Shown: one piece after another, positions 1-9,031 of the stretch | Numbering within the stretch: the first letter of the stretch is position 1 | How the letters are laid out: each line of letters begins with the position of its first letter | Source of the DNA: Microbacteriaceae bacterium X2B | Lineage (GTDB): Bacteria; Actinomycetota; Actinomycetes; Actinomycetales; Microbacteriaceae | NCBI GenBank assembly: GCA_005502445.1 | Contig: SCPB01000006.1 | Location: 1-64,000, forward strand | Direction: 5' to 3' | DNA: 64,000 nt | Notes under the pieces: generated by a model | What the model saw: the letters and a program-made list of their open reading frames with translations, nothing else | What the model was told of the DNA's origin: nothing | Databases searched by the model: none | Position numbers and translations under genes: made by a program

Positions 1-98
1 ACAAGCAGATGCGCGAACTCGAATCCACCGGCAGCCTCGCACGCCACGACTGGCACGGCGAATGGAACTACACCCTCAACCCGACACGCAGTGAGTAA
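1..98 (+). CDS. C-terminal end of an ISAzo13-family transposase (cut by window edge)
   Basis: The frame beginning at base 3 reads through 31 codons to TAA at 96-98. The segment HDWHGEWNYTLNP resembles the conserved C-terminal signature of ISAzo13 / Rhodopirellula-type DDE transposases, which end in a HG(D/E)WNYT motif, and the preceding MRELESTGSLARH also fits. The call rests on remembered family sequence over a short stretch, so it is moderate. Alternative: another transposase family with a similar tail. Confidence 0.55.
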   Translation, partial: KQMRELESTGSLARHDWHGEWNYTLNPTRSE

Positions 99-113
99 TT
101 GACTCGTGGCCCC
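1..113 (+). mobile_element. Right end of an ISAzo13-like insertion sequence (partial)
   Basis: The left edge holds the last codons of a transposase followed by about 15 bases and then the interrupted reading frame of another gene on the minus strand. The boundary near 113 is inferred: upstream of it the minus-strand kinase frame stops making sense, and the short stretch ATTGACTCGTGGCCCC would be the IS terminus. The other end, the inverted repeat partner and any target duplication are outside the window. Confidence 0.55.
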
Positions 114-239
114 ATAGGCCTCGCGCAGCAGGCGTTCCTGCAAGGCGCCGACGAGGATGCCGGTTCCGGCGACGGTCGCCACCACGATGAGCGCCTGCAG
201 CAGCAGGAGCTGGACGCGCAGCGACATCGATCGGCCCAC
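114..239 (-). pseudogene. N-terminal fragment of a TctE/CitA-like sensor histidine kinase, truncated by the IS
   Basis: Reading the minus strand from GTG at 239 (or ATG at 227) gives MSLRVQLLLLQALIVVATV followed by AGTGILVGALQERLLREAY, the typical N-terminal signal anchor and start of the periplasmic PAS region of citrate/dicarboxylate sensor kinases. The frame then runs into IS sequence at about 113, so the periplasmic loop, second membrane segment and kinase core are missing here. It is divergent from tctCBA, the usual position of the two-component system that controls tripartite tricarboxylate transporters. The remainder of the kinase and its response regulator may lie beyond the left edge. 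Confidence 0.6.
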
Positions 240-397
240 GGACCCAGTCTGCCCGGTCGACCAGAAGTTCCAGAGCGACCAATAGTTACGCAAGCCCGGT
301 GCGGCTCGCTTGCGCGCCGCACCGCGCCTACCGTCGACCACCACGCAGCACGTTCACCGCCCGCGATGATGCGGGCTCTCAATGAGGAGACAGATCA
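240..397. promoter_or_regulatory. Divergent intergenic region between the truncated kinase and tctC
   Basis: This 158-base stretch holds no gene. It should contain the tctCBA promoter and the response-regulator site, but I could not recognise a clear -35/-10 pair. The only firm element is a ribosome binding site GAGGAG at 384-389, eight bases before the tctC ATG. Confidence 0.4.
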
Positions 398-1408
398 ATG
401 CGTTCGTTCACCACCGTCGTCGTCGCCGCGACCGTCCTGGCGCTCGGGGCGTGCGCCTCGCCGACCGCCGGCCCCGCCCCCGATGCGACCGCCGACGAGG
501 TCGCCGCACCCGATGCCGTGCAGATCATCGTTCCGGCCGATCCGGGCGGCGGGTGGGATCAGACCGGTCGCGCCGTGAGCGAGGCTCTCACCTCCGACGG
601 CATCGTCGGATCGGCCCCCGTCACCAACATCGGCGGCGCGGGCGGCACGGTCGGCCTGGCATCCCTCGCCAACGAGACCGACCCGTACACGCTCATGGTC
701 ACGGGCCTCGTCATGGTCGGGGCCGTCGAGACCAACGCCTCGGAACAGCGGATCGAGGACACGACGCCGATCGCGCGACTCACGGAGGAGGCGCTCGTGG
801 TCGTCGTACCGGCCGAGTCTCCGTACGAATCGCTCGAGGATCTCGTCGACGACATCGTCGCCAACGGCCAGGATGTCACGGTGACGGGCGGTTCCGCCGG
901 CGGCGCCGACCACATCCTCGCCGGCCTCCTGCTCGAGTCGGCGGGACTGGACCCCGCCGAGATCCCGGCCCAGCTGAACTACATCCCCAACTCGGGAGGC
1001 GGCGAGGCGGTCTCGCTCATCCTCGGCAACAACGTGAGCGCGGGCATCTCGGGCGTGGGCGAGTTCGTCGAGCACATCGAGGCGGGCACCATGCGCGCGC
1101 TCGCCGTGTCGTCGGCCGAACCCGTTGACAACCTGCCCGACACCCCGACGATCACCGAGGCCGGCTACGACGTCGTCCTGACCAACTGGCGCGGCCTCCT
1201 CGCGCCCGGTGGCATCAGCGACGACGAGCGCGCGGCGCTCGTGTCGATCGCCGAGCAGCTGCAGGAGTCGGAGACCTGGAACGAGAGCCGCGAGACCCGT
1301 GGCTGGGCCGACGCCTTCCTCGTCGGCGACGAGTTCGCCGAGTTCGTCGACGGGAACATCGCCGAGGTCGGGCAGACCCTGCGCACGATCGGCCTTCTGG
1401 CCGGCTGA
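398..1408 (+). CDS. tctC: Tripartite tricarboxylate transporter solute-binding lipoprotein TctC
   Basis: Extracytoplasmic solute receptor of a tripartite tricarboxylate transporter, which delivers citrate-like or related carboxylates to the TctAB membrane complex. The 336-residue product starts with a lipoprotein signal peptide with lipobox LGAC (Cys19), followed by the family opening IIVPADPGGGWDQTGRAV that forms the carboxylate-binding loop. The ATG has a good GAGGAG site and the gene overlaps tctB by one base (TGATG), so the operon is translationally coupled. The length is normal for the family (about 320 residues). Substrate cannot be read from sequence. The regulator next to it is broken by an IS, so expression may be uninducible or constitutive in this strain. 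Confidence 0.9.
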   Translation: MRSFTTVVVAATVLALGACASPTAGPAPDATADEVAAPDAVQIIVPADPGGGWDQTGRAVSEALTSDGIVGSAPVTNIGGAGGTVGLASLANETDPYTLMVTGLVMVGAVETNASEQRIEDTTPIARLTEEALVVVVPAESPYESLEDLVDDIVANGQDVTVTGGSAGGADHILAGLLLESAGLDPAEIPAQLNYIPNSGGGEAVSLILGNNVSAGISGVGEFVEHIEAGTMRALAVSSAEPVDNLPDTPTITEAGYDVVLTNWRGLLAPGGISDDERAALVSIAEQLQESETWNESRETRGWADAFLVGDEFAEFVDGNIAEVGQTLRTIGLLAG

Positions 1409-2016
1409 TGACCTCCTCATCGAACCCCGGAGGGGTCGGGCCTGCGCGGCCCGGCCTCTCCGGGGCGAGCGCGCTCGCCGTCAGCGACGACCGTCCGATA
1501 CCCGCCTTCGCGCCGCAGCGGCGCGGCCGTGTCGGCGAGCTCGTCTTCGCCGCGCTCGCGCTCGCACTCGGCATCCTCGCCGTCATCGGCGCGACCGGCA
1601 TCCGCGTGCCTCCGTCGGCCAACGCCGTCGGGCCGACCGCCTTCCCCTACCTCGTGAGCGCGATCCTGATCGTCTCCTCCCTCGGTGTGGTCGTCGACAT
1701 CGTGCGGGGCCGGCTCGGACCGCAGGAGGAGGGGGAGGACATCGACTCCGCTGCCGCGACCGACTGGCGCACCCTCGCGACCATCGTCATCGCCGTCGTC
1801 GTCCACATCGTGCTCGCACCGCTCATCGGCTGGGCGTTCGCGGCGGCGGTGCTGTTCGGCATCGTGGCCTGGTCGCTCGGAGCGAAGCGGTGGTGGCTCG
1901 CCGGCCTCGTCGGGCTCGCGCTCGGCCTCGCGATCCAGCTCGGCTTCGGTCTCGGTCTCGGTCTCTCGCTGCCGCTCGGGCCCGTCCTCGGCCCTCTGCT
2001 CGGCCAGCTCGCCTGA
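1408..2016 (+). CDS. tctB: Tripartite tricarboxylate transporter small membrane subunit TctB
   Basis: Small integral membrane subunit that pairs with TctA to form the proton- or sodium-coupled carboxylate permease. The 202-residue protein has a polar 45-residue N-terminus followed by about four or five hydrophobic segments (roughly residues 50-70, 80-100, 125-145, 150-190), which fits the TctB/DUF1468 fold. The ATG overlaps the tctC stop and the gene ends 18 bases before tctA. TctB sequences are weakly conserved, so the call depends partly on position between tctC and tctA. Confidence 0.85.
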   Translation: MTSSSNPGGVGPARPGLSGASALAVSDDRPIPAFAPQRRGRVGELVFAALALALGILAVIGATGIRVPPSANAVGPTAFPYLVSAILIVSSLGVVVDIVRGRLGPQEEGEDIDSAAATDWRTLATIVIAVVVHIVLAPLIGWAFAAAVLFGIVAWSLGAKRWWLAGLVGLALGLAIQLGFGLGLGLSLPLGPVLGPLLGQLA

Positions 2017-2034
2017 GCCGGGAAAGGGCCTCTC

Positions 2035-3606
2035 ATGGACAACGTCACCGCACTGCTCGAGGGCTTCCAGGTCGCGCTGAACCCGGAGTTCCTCCTCTAC
2101 GCCTTCCTGGGCGTGCTCATCGGCACCGCCGTCGGGGTGCTGCCCGGCATCGGCCCCGCCATGACGGTCGCACTCCTGCTGCCGCTCACGTACACGCTCG
2201 AACCCACGGCGGCGCTCATCACCTTCGCCGGCATCTACTACGGCGGCATGTACGGCGGGTCGACCACGAGCATCCTGCTCAACACCCCCGGCGAGTCCGC
2301 CTCGATCGTGACGGCTCTCGAGGGCAACAAGATGGCCAAGCTCGGGCGCGGCGCTGCGGCCCTCGCGACCGCCGCGATCGGCTCGTTCGTCGCCGGCACG
2401 ATCGCGACGGTCGGGCTGACCCTTCTGGCTCCGATGCTCGCGGCGTTCGCCGTCATGCTCGCGCCCGCCGACTACGTGGCTCTCATCGTCGTCGCCTTTG
2501 TGACGGTGGGCGCCCTGCTCGGCTCGTCCGTGTGGCGCGGGCTCGTCTCGCTCGGCATCGGCCTGTTCATCGGGCTCATCGGCACCGAGGTGCTCACGGG
2601 TCAAGCGCGCTACACCCTCGGTCTGCTGCCACTCGCCGACGGCATCGACGTGGTGCTCGTCGCGGTGGGCGTCTTCGCCGTCGGCGAGACCCTCTACGTC
2701 GCCTCGCGACTGCGGCGCGGCCCCGTCGCGCTGATCCCGGTGACGCGCGGCTGGCGCAGCTGGATGACGCGCGACGACTGGCGCCGCTCGTGGCGGCCGT
2801 GGCTGCGCGGCACGGCGATCGGCTTCCCGATCGGCACCATCCCGGCGGGCGGGGCGGATGTCGCGACCTTCTTGTCGTACGCGACCGAGAAGAAGCTCAG
2901 CCGGCACCGGCACGAGTTCGGCCGCGGGGCGATCGAGGGTGTCGCCGGTCCGGAGGCGGCCAACAACGCGGCGGCGGCGGGCGTGCTCGTTCCGCTGCTG
3001 ACGCTCGGCCTGCCGACGACGGCGACGGCGGCGATCATCCTCTCCGCGTTCCAGTCGTACGGCATCCAACCCGGACCTCAGCTGTTTCAGAACCAACCGG
3101 GTCTCGTGTGGGCGCTCATCGCGAGCCTCTACATCGGCAACGTGCTGCTGCTCGTTCTGAATCTCCCGCTCGTCGGCATCTGGGTGAAGCTCCTGCAGAT
3201 CCCGCGCCCGTACCTCTACGCGGGCATCCTCACCTTCGCCGTCCTGGGCGCGTACGCGGTCAACTTCTCGACGACCGACGTCGTGATCCTCCTGCTCATC
3301 GGGGTGCTCGGCTTCTTCCTGCGCCGATACGGCTATCCGATCGCGCCCCTTGTCGTCGGGCTCATCCTCGGCCCTATGGGCGAGGCGCAGTTGCGTCGCT
3401 CGCTGCAGCTCAACCAGGGCGACCTCACGACGCTGTTCACACGACCGTTCGCGGCCAGCTGCTACGTCGCCCTCATCCTGTTGATTGCCGGCGGTCTCTG
3501 GCTGCGCCGGCGTCAGAGCCGCATGGAGCGGTTGCTCATGTCGGCCCTCGACGCCGAGGTTTCGATGACCGCAGCCGCACCGTCGTCGGGCGGGCGGCGC
3601 GACTGA
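2035..3606 (+). CDS. tctA: Tripartite tricarboxylate transporter large permease TctA
   Basis: Large membrane subunit (523 residues, about 11-12 hydrophobic segments) of the TctCBA transporter. It carries the family hallmarks [19 protein letters not shown] near residue 40, [16 protein letters not shown] near residue 70, and the matching second-half repeat with [12 protein letters not shown] and [13 protein letters not shown] near residue 310. A GGAAAGGG site precedes the ATG. It is the last gene of the operon and ends 7 bases before the convergent pncB. The gene appears intact. Confidence 0.95.
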   Translation: MDNVTALLEGFQVALNPEFLLYAFLGVLIGTAVGVLPGIGPAMTVALLLPLTYTLEPTAALITFAGIYYGGMYGGSTTSILLNTPGESASIVTALEGNKMAKLGRGAAALATAAIGSFVAGTIATVGLTLLAPMLAAFAVMLAPADYVALIVVAFVTVGALLGSSVWRGLVSLGIGLFIGLIGTEVLTGQARYTLGLLPLADGIDVVLVAVGVFAVGETLYVASRLRRGPVALIPVTRGWRSWMTRDDWRRSWRPWLRGTAIGFPIGTIPAGGADVATFLSYATEKKLSRHRHEFGRGAIEGVAGPEAANNAAAAGVLVPLLTLGLPTTATAAIILSAFQSYGIQPGPQLFQNQPGLVWALIASLYIGNVLLLVLNLPLVGIWVKLLQIPRPYLYAGILTFAVLGAYAVNFSTTDVVILLLIGVLGFFLRRYGYPIAPLVVGLILGPMGEAQLRRSLQLNQGDLTTLFTRPFAASCYVALILLIAGGLWLRRRQSRMERLLMSALDAEVSMTAAAPSSGGRRD

Positions 3607-3612
3607 GCATGA

Positions 3613-4971
3613 TCACACGAAAACGGTCGGCAGCACGGGCTCGCCGCGGCCGAGGCGGAACGCCTCGAGCGGCAGCTCGGCGACGGCGGACGCGCGGTGC
3701 CCTCGAGCGGCGTGCGTGCCCTCGACGCCGAGCCACCGGGGGTCGGCCTCGCCGTCGCGCACGAGTGGCACCGTGAGCGGGCGCATCATCGCGACCGCCC
3801 CATCGACGACGCCGAGCGCCGCCTCGTCGGGCGCGCCCTCGGGGAGCCCGTCGCGGTCGTCGTCGACGAGAACGTGCTCGGCGACGGCCACGCCGTCGAC
3901 GATGAGGCGCGATGCCCGCTTGGCGCCGCCTTTCGAGACCTTGTCGACGCTCCTCTTGGCCACGGGCATCCATTCGCCGGCGGAGCCGGAGGTGCCCGCA
4001 TCGCGGTGCGCGACGAGCTTGTAGACGAAGCCCGCCGAGGGTGAGCCCGAGCCCGTCACGACGGCGGTTCCGACACCGAAGGAGTCGACCGGGGCGCCGC
4101 GCAAAGCGGCGATGGTGTGCTCGTCGAGGTCGTTCGTGACGGTGATGCGGGTGCCGGTCGCGCCGAGCGCGTCGAGTTGCGCGCGCACCTCGCGCACGAG
4201 GGCGGGCAGGTCGCCCGAGTCGAGGCGCACCGCCCCGAGAGCCGGCCCGGCGACGCGCACGGCCGTCTCGATCGCGCGAGCCACGTCGTAGGTGTCGACG
4301 AGCAGCGTCGTGCCGACTCCGAGCGACTCGACCTGGGCGCGGAAGGCCTCCTCCTCGCTGTCGTGGAGGAGCGTGAAGGAGTGCGCGGCGGTGCCCATCG
4401 TCGGGATGCCCCATCGCCGCCCGGCTTCGAGGTTCGAGGTCGCGCTGAACCCGGCGATGAACGCGGCCCGCGCCGCTGCGACGGCCGACTCCTCACCCGT
4501 GCGCCGCGAGCCCATCTCGGCGATGGGCCGCTCGCCGGCGGCGGCGACCATGCGGGCGGCGGCCGTCGCGACCGCCGAGTCGTGGTTGAGGATGCTCAGC
4601 ACGAGCGTCTCGAGCACGATGGCCTCGGCGAAGACGCCCGTGACGGTCAGCAGCGGCGAGTTCGGGAAGTACAGCTCGCCCTCGCGGTACCCGTCGATCG
4701 AGCCCGTGAACCGGTAGCCGGCGAGATAGTCGAGCGTCGCGTCGTCGACGACGCGCTCGTCGCTCAGCCAGTCGAGCTCAGCGCGGCCGAAGCGGAACTC
4801 CGCGATCGCCTCGAGCAGTCGGCCGGTACCGGCGACGACGCCGAACCGTCGGCCGCCCGGCAGCCGACGGCCGAAGACCTCGAAGACGCAGTCGCGGTGA
4901 GCCCGGCCCGACCGCAGCGCGGCCTCGATCATCGTGAGCTCGTACCGGTCGGTCAGCAGCGCTGTCGTCAC
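3613..4971 (-). CDS. pncB: Nicotinate phosphoribosyltransferase
   Basis: Converts nicotinate and PRPP (with ATP) to nicotinate mononucleotide in the NAD salvage (Preiss-Handler) pathway, in the cytoplasm. The 452-residue product opens with LLTDRYELTMIEAALRSG, contains the region GIPTMGTAAHSFTLLHDSEEE whose His is the residue phosphorylated in the family, and RLDSGDL plus TNDLDEHTI in the phosphate-binding part of the barrel. The start is GTG at 4971; a -10-like TAGGCT sits six bases upstream and there is no ribosome binding site, so the mRNA is probably leaderless. It is divergent from the photolyase with only 30 bases between start codons. Confidence 0.93.
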   Translation of the reverse strand: MTTALLTDRYELTMIEAALRSGRAHRDCVFEVFGRRLPGGRRFGVVAGTGRLLEAIAEFRFGRAELDWLSDERVVDDATLDYLAGYRFTGSIDGYREGELYFPNSPLLTVTGVFAEAIVLETLVLSILNHDSAVATAAARMVAAAGERPIAEMGSRRTGEESAVAAARAAFIAGFSATSNLEAGRRWGIPTMGTAAHSFTLLHDSEEEAFRAQVESLGVGTTLLVDTYDVARAIETAVRVAGPALGAVRLDSGDLPALVREVRAQLDALGATGTRITVTNDLDEHTIAALRGAPVDSFGVGTAVVTGSGSPSAGFVYKLVAHRDAGTSGSAGEWMPVAKRSVDKVSKGGAKRASRLIVDGVAVAEHVLVDDDRDGLPEGAPDEAALGVVDGAVAMMRPLTVPLVRDGEADPRWLGVEGTHAARGHRASAVAELPLEAFRLGRGEPVLPTVFV

Positions 4972-5001
4972 GCGCTCAGCCTACGGCTCTACTCTCACGA
5001 C
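4972..5001. promoter_or_regulatory. Very short divergent promoter region for pncB and the photolyase
   Basis: On the minus strand TAGGCT (4983-4978) lies six bases before the pncB GTG. On the plus strand TACTCT (4990-4995) lies six bases before the photolyase GTG. Each -35 region would have to lie at or inside the opposite gene's start. Both transcripts would be leaderless. The hexamers are inferred -10 elements from consensus, not mapped starts. Confidence 0.6.
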
Positions 5002-6519
5002 GTGACCGACGCCGCTGCCGCCTCCCCGCCCGCGGTGCCACGGGCGACGCCGACGCGCTGGCTCACCGCCGAGCAGCTCGGCCCGCACTTCGACGACGGC
5101 GGCAGCATCATCCTCATCGAGAACCACCGCGTGTTCCGTCGCCGCGCGACGCACCGGCAGAAGGCGCACCTCTATCTGGCGGCGCTGCGGCATCGCGCGC
5201 GCGAGCTCGGACATCGCGGCGAGCTCGTCACCGCCGAATCGTACGAGGATGCGCTGCGCGAGCGCGGCCTGATCGGCGGCGCTCTCGAGATGGTCGGGGC
5301 GACGTCCTGGGCGGTCCGCGCGCTCGCCGAGCAGCTCGAGGCGAGCATCCTGCCCGATCGCGGCTTCGTGACCGCGCGCGAAGAGTTCGCCTCCTGGGCC
5401 GCGGAGAAGAAACCGTCGCAGCTTGTCATGGACCGCTACTACCGCGAGGTCCGCCAGCGCACCGGCATCCTGATGGAGGGCGACCGGCCGCTCGGCGGGC
5501 AGTTCAGCTTCGACCACGACAACCGCGAGCGCCCGCCGAAGGGCGCCGTGACTCTGGGCCTGCCCGCGCCGTGGGCGCCGCTCGAGGACGACATCGACGT
5601 CGAGGTGCGCGAGACGCTCGACCGGCTCGAGCGCGAGGGGATGGCCTTCCTCGGCACCGATGGTCCCCGCCGTTTCGCCGCGACCCGGGCCGAGGCGCTC
5701 GCCGCCCTCGACGACTTCATCGAGACCCGGCTCGGCGACTTCGGGCCGTACGAAGACGCGATGCTCGCGGGCGACGGCGTCATGGCGCACTCGCGCCTCA
5801 GCGTGCCCATGAACCTCGGCCTGCTGCACCCGCTCGAGATCGTTGAGCGCGTCGTCGCCGAGCACGCGGCGGGCCGGGCGCCCCTCAACAGCGTCGAGGG
5901 GCTGGTGCGGCAGCTCATCGGCTGGCGCGACTGGGTGTGGCACCTCTACTGGCATCTCGGCCCCGAGTACACGACGAGCAGCAACGCCCTGGATGCGCGC
6001 TCGCGCCTCCCCGAGGAATGGTGGGCCCTCGACGGCGCGGCCATCGACGCAGCGTGCCTCAGCCACGTCATGGCGCAGGTCCGCAGCGAGGGCTGGGCTC
6101 ACCACATCCAGCGCCTCATGGTGCTCGGCAACCACGCGCTGCAGCGCGGCTACGACCCGGAAGAGCTCACCCGCTGGTTCCAGGGCGCCTTCGTCGACGG
6201 CACGCCGTGGGTCATGCCCGCGAACGTCGTCGGCATGAGTCAGTGGGCCGACGGGGGAGTGGTCGCGACGAAGCCCTACGCCTCGGGCGGGGCGTACATC
6301 GATCGCATGAGCGACTTCTGCGGCTCGTGCCGCTTCGACCCGACGAAGCGACTCGGGCCGGACGCGTGCCCGTTCACCGCCGGGTACTGGGCCTTCCTCG
6401 ACCGGGTCGAGCCGCGCATCCGGGGCAATCACCGCATGGCGCAGCCGCTCGCGGGCCTGCGGCGGCTCGCCGACCGCGAGCAGATCGTCGCGCAGGAGGC
6501 CGCCCGCAGCCGATACTGA
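5002..6519 (+). CDS. Iron-sulfur cryptochrome/photolyase (FeS-BCP, PhrB-like (6-4) photolyase)
   Basis: A 505-residue member of the bacterial cryptochrome/photolyase group with a 4Fe-4S cluster, typified by Agrobacterium PhrB, which repairs (6-4) photoproducts with FAD and blue light. The four cluster cysteines are visible at residues 352 (DAACLSHVM), 440 and 443 (FCGSCRF) and 456 (DACPF), with spacing equal to PhrB. Other family blocks are HHIQRLMVLGNHAL, GMSQWADGG and TKPYASGG. I chose GTG at 5002 rather than any further-upstream start because -10 TACTCT sits six bases before it and anything earlier would run through pncB. Substrate specificity is inferred from family membership. Confidence 0.9.
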   Translation: MTDAAAASPPAVPRATPTRWLTAEQLGPHFDDGGSIILIENHRVFRRRATHRQKAHLYLAALRHRARELGHRGELVTAESYEDALRERGLIGGALEMVGATSWAVRALAEQLEASILPDRGFVTAREEFASWAAEKKPSQLVMDRYYREVRQRTGILMEGDRPLGGQFSFDHDNRERPPKGAVTLGLPAPWAPLEDDIDVEVRETLDRLEREGMAFLGTDGPRRFAATRAEALAALDDFIETRLGDFGPYEDAMLAGDGVMAHSRLSVPMNLGLLHPLEIVERVVAEHAAGRAPLNSVEGLVRQLIGWRDWVWHLYWHLGPEYTTSSNALDARSRLPEEWWALDGAAIDAACLSHVMAQVRSEGWAHHIQRLMVLGNHALQRGYDPEELTRWFQGAFVDGTPWVMPANVVGMSQWADGGVVATKPYASGGAYIDRMSDFCGSCRFDPTKRLGPDACPFTAGYWAFLDRVEPRIRGNHRMAQPLAGLRRLADREQIVAQEAARSRY

Positions 6520-6548
6520 GCCACGGGCCCTCGCCTGCCTGCGCGGCT

Positions 6549-6606
6549 CAGATCCGGCGTTCGTCGTCGCCCCTGGGCGGCCGATGCGCAACGAGCGCCC
6601 GATCTG
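6549..6606. repeat. Imperfect inverted repeat, CAGATC-family palindrome (copy 1)
   Basis: The left arm starting CAGATCCGGCGTTCGT (6549-6564) pairs, with two mismatches in 16, with GCAACGAGCGCCCGATCTG (6588-6606). It lies between the photolyase and murI, directly upstream of the murI -10 (TAGACT, 6624-6629). It shares its right arm with elements at 18499-18556 and 36478-36496. It may act as a bidirectional terminator or be a small dispersed palindromic repeat. Confidence 0.5.
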
Positions 6607-6635
6607 CCGGGCCGGTCGCGCCGTAGACTGCCGGG

Positions 6636-7475
6636 GTGAACAACGCGCCGATCGGAGTCTTCGATTCCGGCGTCGGCGGCCTCACCGTCGCCCGCGCGAT
6701 CATCGACCAGCTTCCGCGCGAGCAGATCCTCTACCTCGGTGACACCGCGAACGGTCCATACGGCCCCCGGCCGATCGCGCAGGTGCGCGAGCACGCCCTC
6801 GCCGTGCTCGACGAGCTCGTCGACCAGGGCGTGAAGATGCTCGTCATCGCCTGCAACACCGCGAGCGCGGCGATGTTCCGCGACGCCCGCGAGCGCTTCG
6901 AGCAGGGCCACGGCATCCCCGTCGTCGAGGTGATCCAGCCGGCCGTGCGCCAGGCGGTGCGCCGCACGCGCAGCAAGCGCATCGGCGTCATCGGCACCGA
7001 GGGAACGATCCGCTCGGGCGCCTACGCCGACGCCTTCGTCGCCGACCCCGAGATCCGACTGACGATGGCCGCGGCTCCGCGCTTCGTCGAGTTCGTCGAG
7101 GCCGGCATCACGACGGGGCCCGAGGTGCTCGCCCTCGCGGAGCAGTACCTCGCGCCCCTCATCGCCGCCGACATCGACACCCTCGTGCTCGGCTGCACGC
7201 ACTACCCGCTGCTCGCGGGCGCCATCCAGTTCGTGATGGGCGGGGATGTCTCGCTCGTCTCGAGCGCGGAGGAGACCGCCTACGACGTCTACCGCCGTCT
7301 CGTCGAGCACGACCTGCTCGCAGACCGACAGGATGCCCCCCGGCACGTGTTCGAGGCGACGGGCTCCGATACCGCCCGGTTCCGGCAGCTCGCCGCGCGG
7401 TTCCTCGGCCCCGAGGTCGCGCGCGTCGAGGAGTTCGCGACCGGCACCATCCCCCTCCCGAAAGGCACCTCATGA
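6636..7475 (+). CDS. murI: Glutamate racemase
   Basis: Interconverts L- and D-glutamate, supplying D-Glu for peptidoglycan. The 279-residue product begins with the classical [19 protein letters not shown] and has both catalytic cysteines: Cys73 in [11 protein letters not shown] and Cys187 in LGCTHYPLL. Start GTG at 6636 is six bases after TAGACT and lacks a ribosome binding site, suggesting a leaderless mRNA. The stop overlaps the rph start by four bases (ATGA), so murI-rph-rdgB form a coupled operon, an order common in actinobacteria. Confidence 0.95.
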   Translation: MNNAPIGVFDSGVGGLTVARAIIDQLPREQILYLGDTANGPYGPRPIAQVREHALAVLDELVDQGVKMLVIACNTASAAMFRDARERFEQGHGIPVVEVIQPAVRQAVRRTRSKRIGVIGTEGTIRSGAYADAFVADPEIRLTMAAAPRFVEFVEAGITTGPEVLALAEQYLAPLIAADIDTLVLGCTHYPLLAGAIQFVMGGDVSLVSSAEETAYDVYRRLVEHDLLADRQDAPRHVFEATGSDTARFRQLAARFLGPEVARVEEFATGTIPLPKGTS

Positions 7476-8233
7476 CCACGATCGCCGACTCCACCGGCCT
7501 CGGCTCGACCCTGCGCGCCGACGGCCGCGCCGCCGACGAGCTGCGACCCGTCACGATCGAGCGCGGGTGGAGCGCCCAGGCCGAGGGCAGCGCCCTCATC
7601 TCGTCCGGCGGCACGAAGGTGCTGTGCACGGCGAGCTTCACCAACGGCGTGCCGCGCTGGCTGACGGGAAAGGGCAAGGGCTGGGTGACCGCCGAGTACG
7701 GCATGCTGCCACGCTCGACCAACAGCCGCATGGACCGCGAGAGCGTCAAGGGCCGCGTCGGCGGGCGCACGCACGAGATCTCGCGGCTCATCGGCCGCAG
7801 CCTGCGTGCCGTCATCGACACGAAGGCGCTCGGCGAGAACACCATCGTCATCGACTGCGACGTGCTGCAGGCCGATGGCGGAACCCGCACCGCCGCGATC
7901 ACGGGAGCGTACGTCGCACTCGCCGACGCCGTCGAGTGGGGCCGCGCGCAGGGCTTCATCGCGAAGAAGGCGACGGCCCTCACCGACACGCTGAGCGCCG
8001 TGAGCGTCGGAATCATCGACGGCGTGCCGCTGCTCGACCTCGCCTACGTCGAAGACGTGCGCGCCGAGACCGACATGAACGTCGTCGTCACCGGCTCGGG
8101 CCACTTCGTCGAGGTGCAGGGCACGGCCGAGGGCGCCCCCTTCGACCGCACCGAGCTCGACGCCCTGCTCGATCTCGCCGTCGGCGGCTGCCGCTCGCTC
8201 GCCGAGCTGCAGCGCGAAGCCCTGGGCCGATGA
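7472..8233 (+). CDS. rph: Ribonuclease PH
   Basis: Phosphorolytic 3'-5' exoribonuclease that trims tRNA precursors down to the CCA end. The 253-residue protein has an 18-20 residue N-terminal extension, then the family blocks [36 protein letters not shown] and [17 protein letters not shown] content and codon usage match its neighbours. It is translationally coupled on both sides (4-base overlaps with murI and rdgB). Confidence 0.95.
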   Translation: MTTIADSTGLGSTLRADGRAADELRPVTIERGWSAQAEGSALISSGGTKVLCTASFTNGVPRWLTGKGKGWVTAEYGMLPRSTNSRMDRESVKGRVGGRTHEISRLIGRSLRAVIDTKALGENTIVIDCDVLQADGGTRTAAITGAYVALADAVEWGRAQGFIAKKATALTDTLSAVSVGIIDGVPLLDLAYVEDVRAETDMNVVVTGSGHFVEVQGTAEGAPFDRTELDALLDLAVGGCRSLAELQREALGR

Positions 8234-8838
8234 GGGTCGTCGTCGCGACGCACAACGCCCACAAGGTCGCCGAGCTGCAGCGCATCCTCGGCGCGCACGT
8301 GCCCGACCTCGAGCTGCTGCCCTACGACGGGCCGGCGCCGGTCGAAGACGGCGACAGCTTCGCCGCCAACGCCCTCATCAAGGCGCGCGCGGCTGCGGCG
8401 CACACGGGGCTGGCCGCGATCGCCGACGACTCCGGGATCTCGGCGGATGCGCTGGGTGGCGCCCCCGGCATCCATTCGGCCTATTTCTCGGGTGAGCGCG
8501 ACGATGCAGCCAACGTGCGCCACCTGCTGAGCCGGCTCGCGGCCCTCGGCGCCGACGTCGATCGCACGGCGCGGTTCACGTGCGCCGCCGCGCTCGTCGA
8601 CCCCGCCGAGACGGTCGACGGCGCGGCCTTCGAGACGGTCGAGGTGGGGGTGTGGCCGGGCCGTGTCGCACTCGAGCCTGCCGGCGGGGGAGGGTTCGGC
8701 TACGACCCCGTCTTCGTGCCCGAGGGGCTCGCGATCACGAGCGCCGAGATCAGCGCCGAGCACAAGAACGCGATCAGCCACCGGGCGCTCGCGTTCGCGG
8801 CGCTCGCCGAGGTGTTGCGGGCCCGCGCGGCCCGCTGA
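8230..8838 (+). CDS. rdgB: Non-canonical purine NTP pyrophosphatase (RdgB/HAM1)
   Basis: Hydrolyses dITP, ITP and XTP to monophosphates, keeping deaminated purines out of nucleic acids. The 202-residue product has the N-terminal [17 protein letters not shown], the phosphate/metal region [21 protein letters not shown], and the C-terminal GGFGYDPVF and [10 protein letters not shown] motifs. I chose the ATG at 8230 that overlaps the rph stop, because earlier starts would duplicate rph sequence and the family begins with this beta strand. Confidence 0.95.
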   Translation: MRVVVATHNAHKVAELQRILGAHVPDLELLPYDGPAPVEDGDSFAANALIKARAAAAHTGLAAIADDSGISADALGGAPGIHSAYFSGERDDAANVRHLLSRLAALGADVDRTARFTCAAALVDPAETVDGAAFETVEVGVWPGRVALEPAGGGGFGYDPVFVPEGLAITSAEISAEHKNAISHRALAFAALAEVLRARAAR

Positions 8839-8910
8839 CGTGCGCCCCCGCGCCTGCCGCGCCTGCGCCCGCCTGCCTGCCGCGCCTGCCCGCGCCGCAT
8901 GGCGCCCTGC
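8839..8910. repeat. Short direct CGCCTGC-type repeats downstream of rdgB
   Basis: This stretch consists largely of irregular repeats of CGCCTGC / CGCGCCTGC (about five units) with no coding frame that resembles a protein. It may be slippage-prone noncoding DNA. No further function is visible. Confidence 0.5.
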
Positions 8911-8913
8911 TCG

Positions 8914-8981
8914 CGAGTGCACGCGTTTTTCCCGTCCTCACGGGGAAGTTCACGCTCGAACGTGAGAAACGCGTGCACTCG
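8914..8981. repeat. 68-base palindromic element with two internal hairpins
   Basis: A perfect 15-base inverted repeat closes the element: CGAGTGCACGCGTTT at 8914-8928 and its complement at 8967-8981. Inside are two smaller hairpins, CCCGT/ACGGG (8931-8944) and TCACG/CGTGA (8950-8965). The predicted fold is a three-way junction on either strand. It lies between rdgB and mntR and could be a terminator, but it lacks a U-run. Confidence 0.65.
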
Positions 8982-9031
8982 GAACCGGCGTACGCCCGCT
9001 GCACCGGCTCCGCGCGCTTACGCTGAGTGCC

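Noticed and set aside
1417-3096. Long open frame antisense to tctB/tctA
   Set aside because: Composed mainly of Arg/Asp/Glu/Ala codons produced by reading GC-rich codons backwards; the sense frames match a known transporter family.
8839-8910. CRISPR-like array (CGCCTGC repeats)
   Set aside because: Repeats are only 7-9 bases, irregular and without unique spacers or cas genes.
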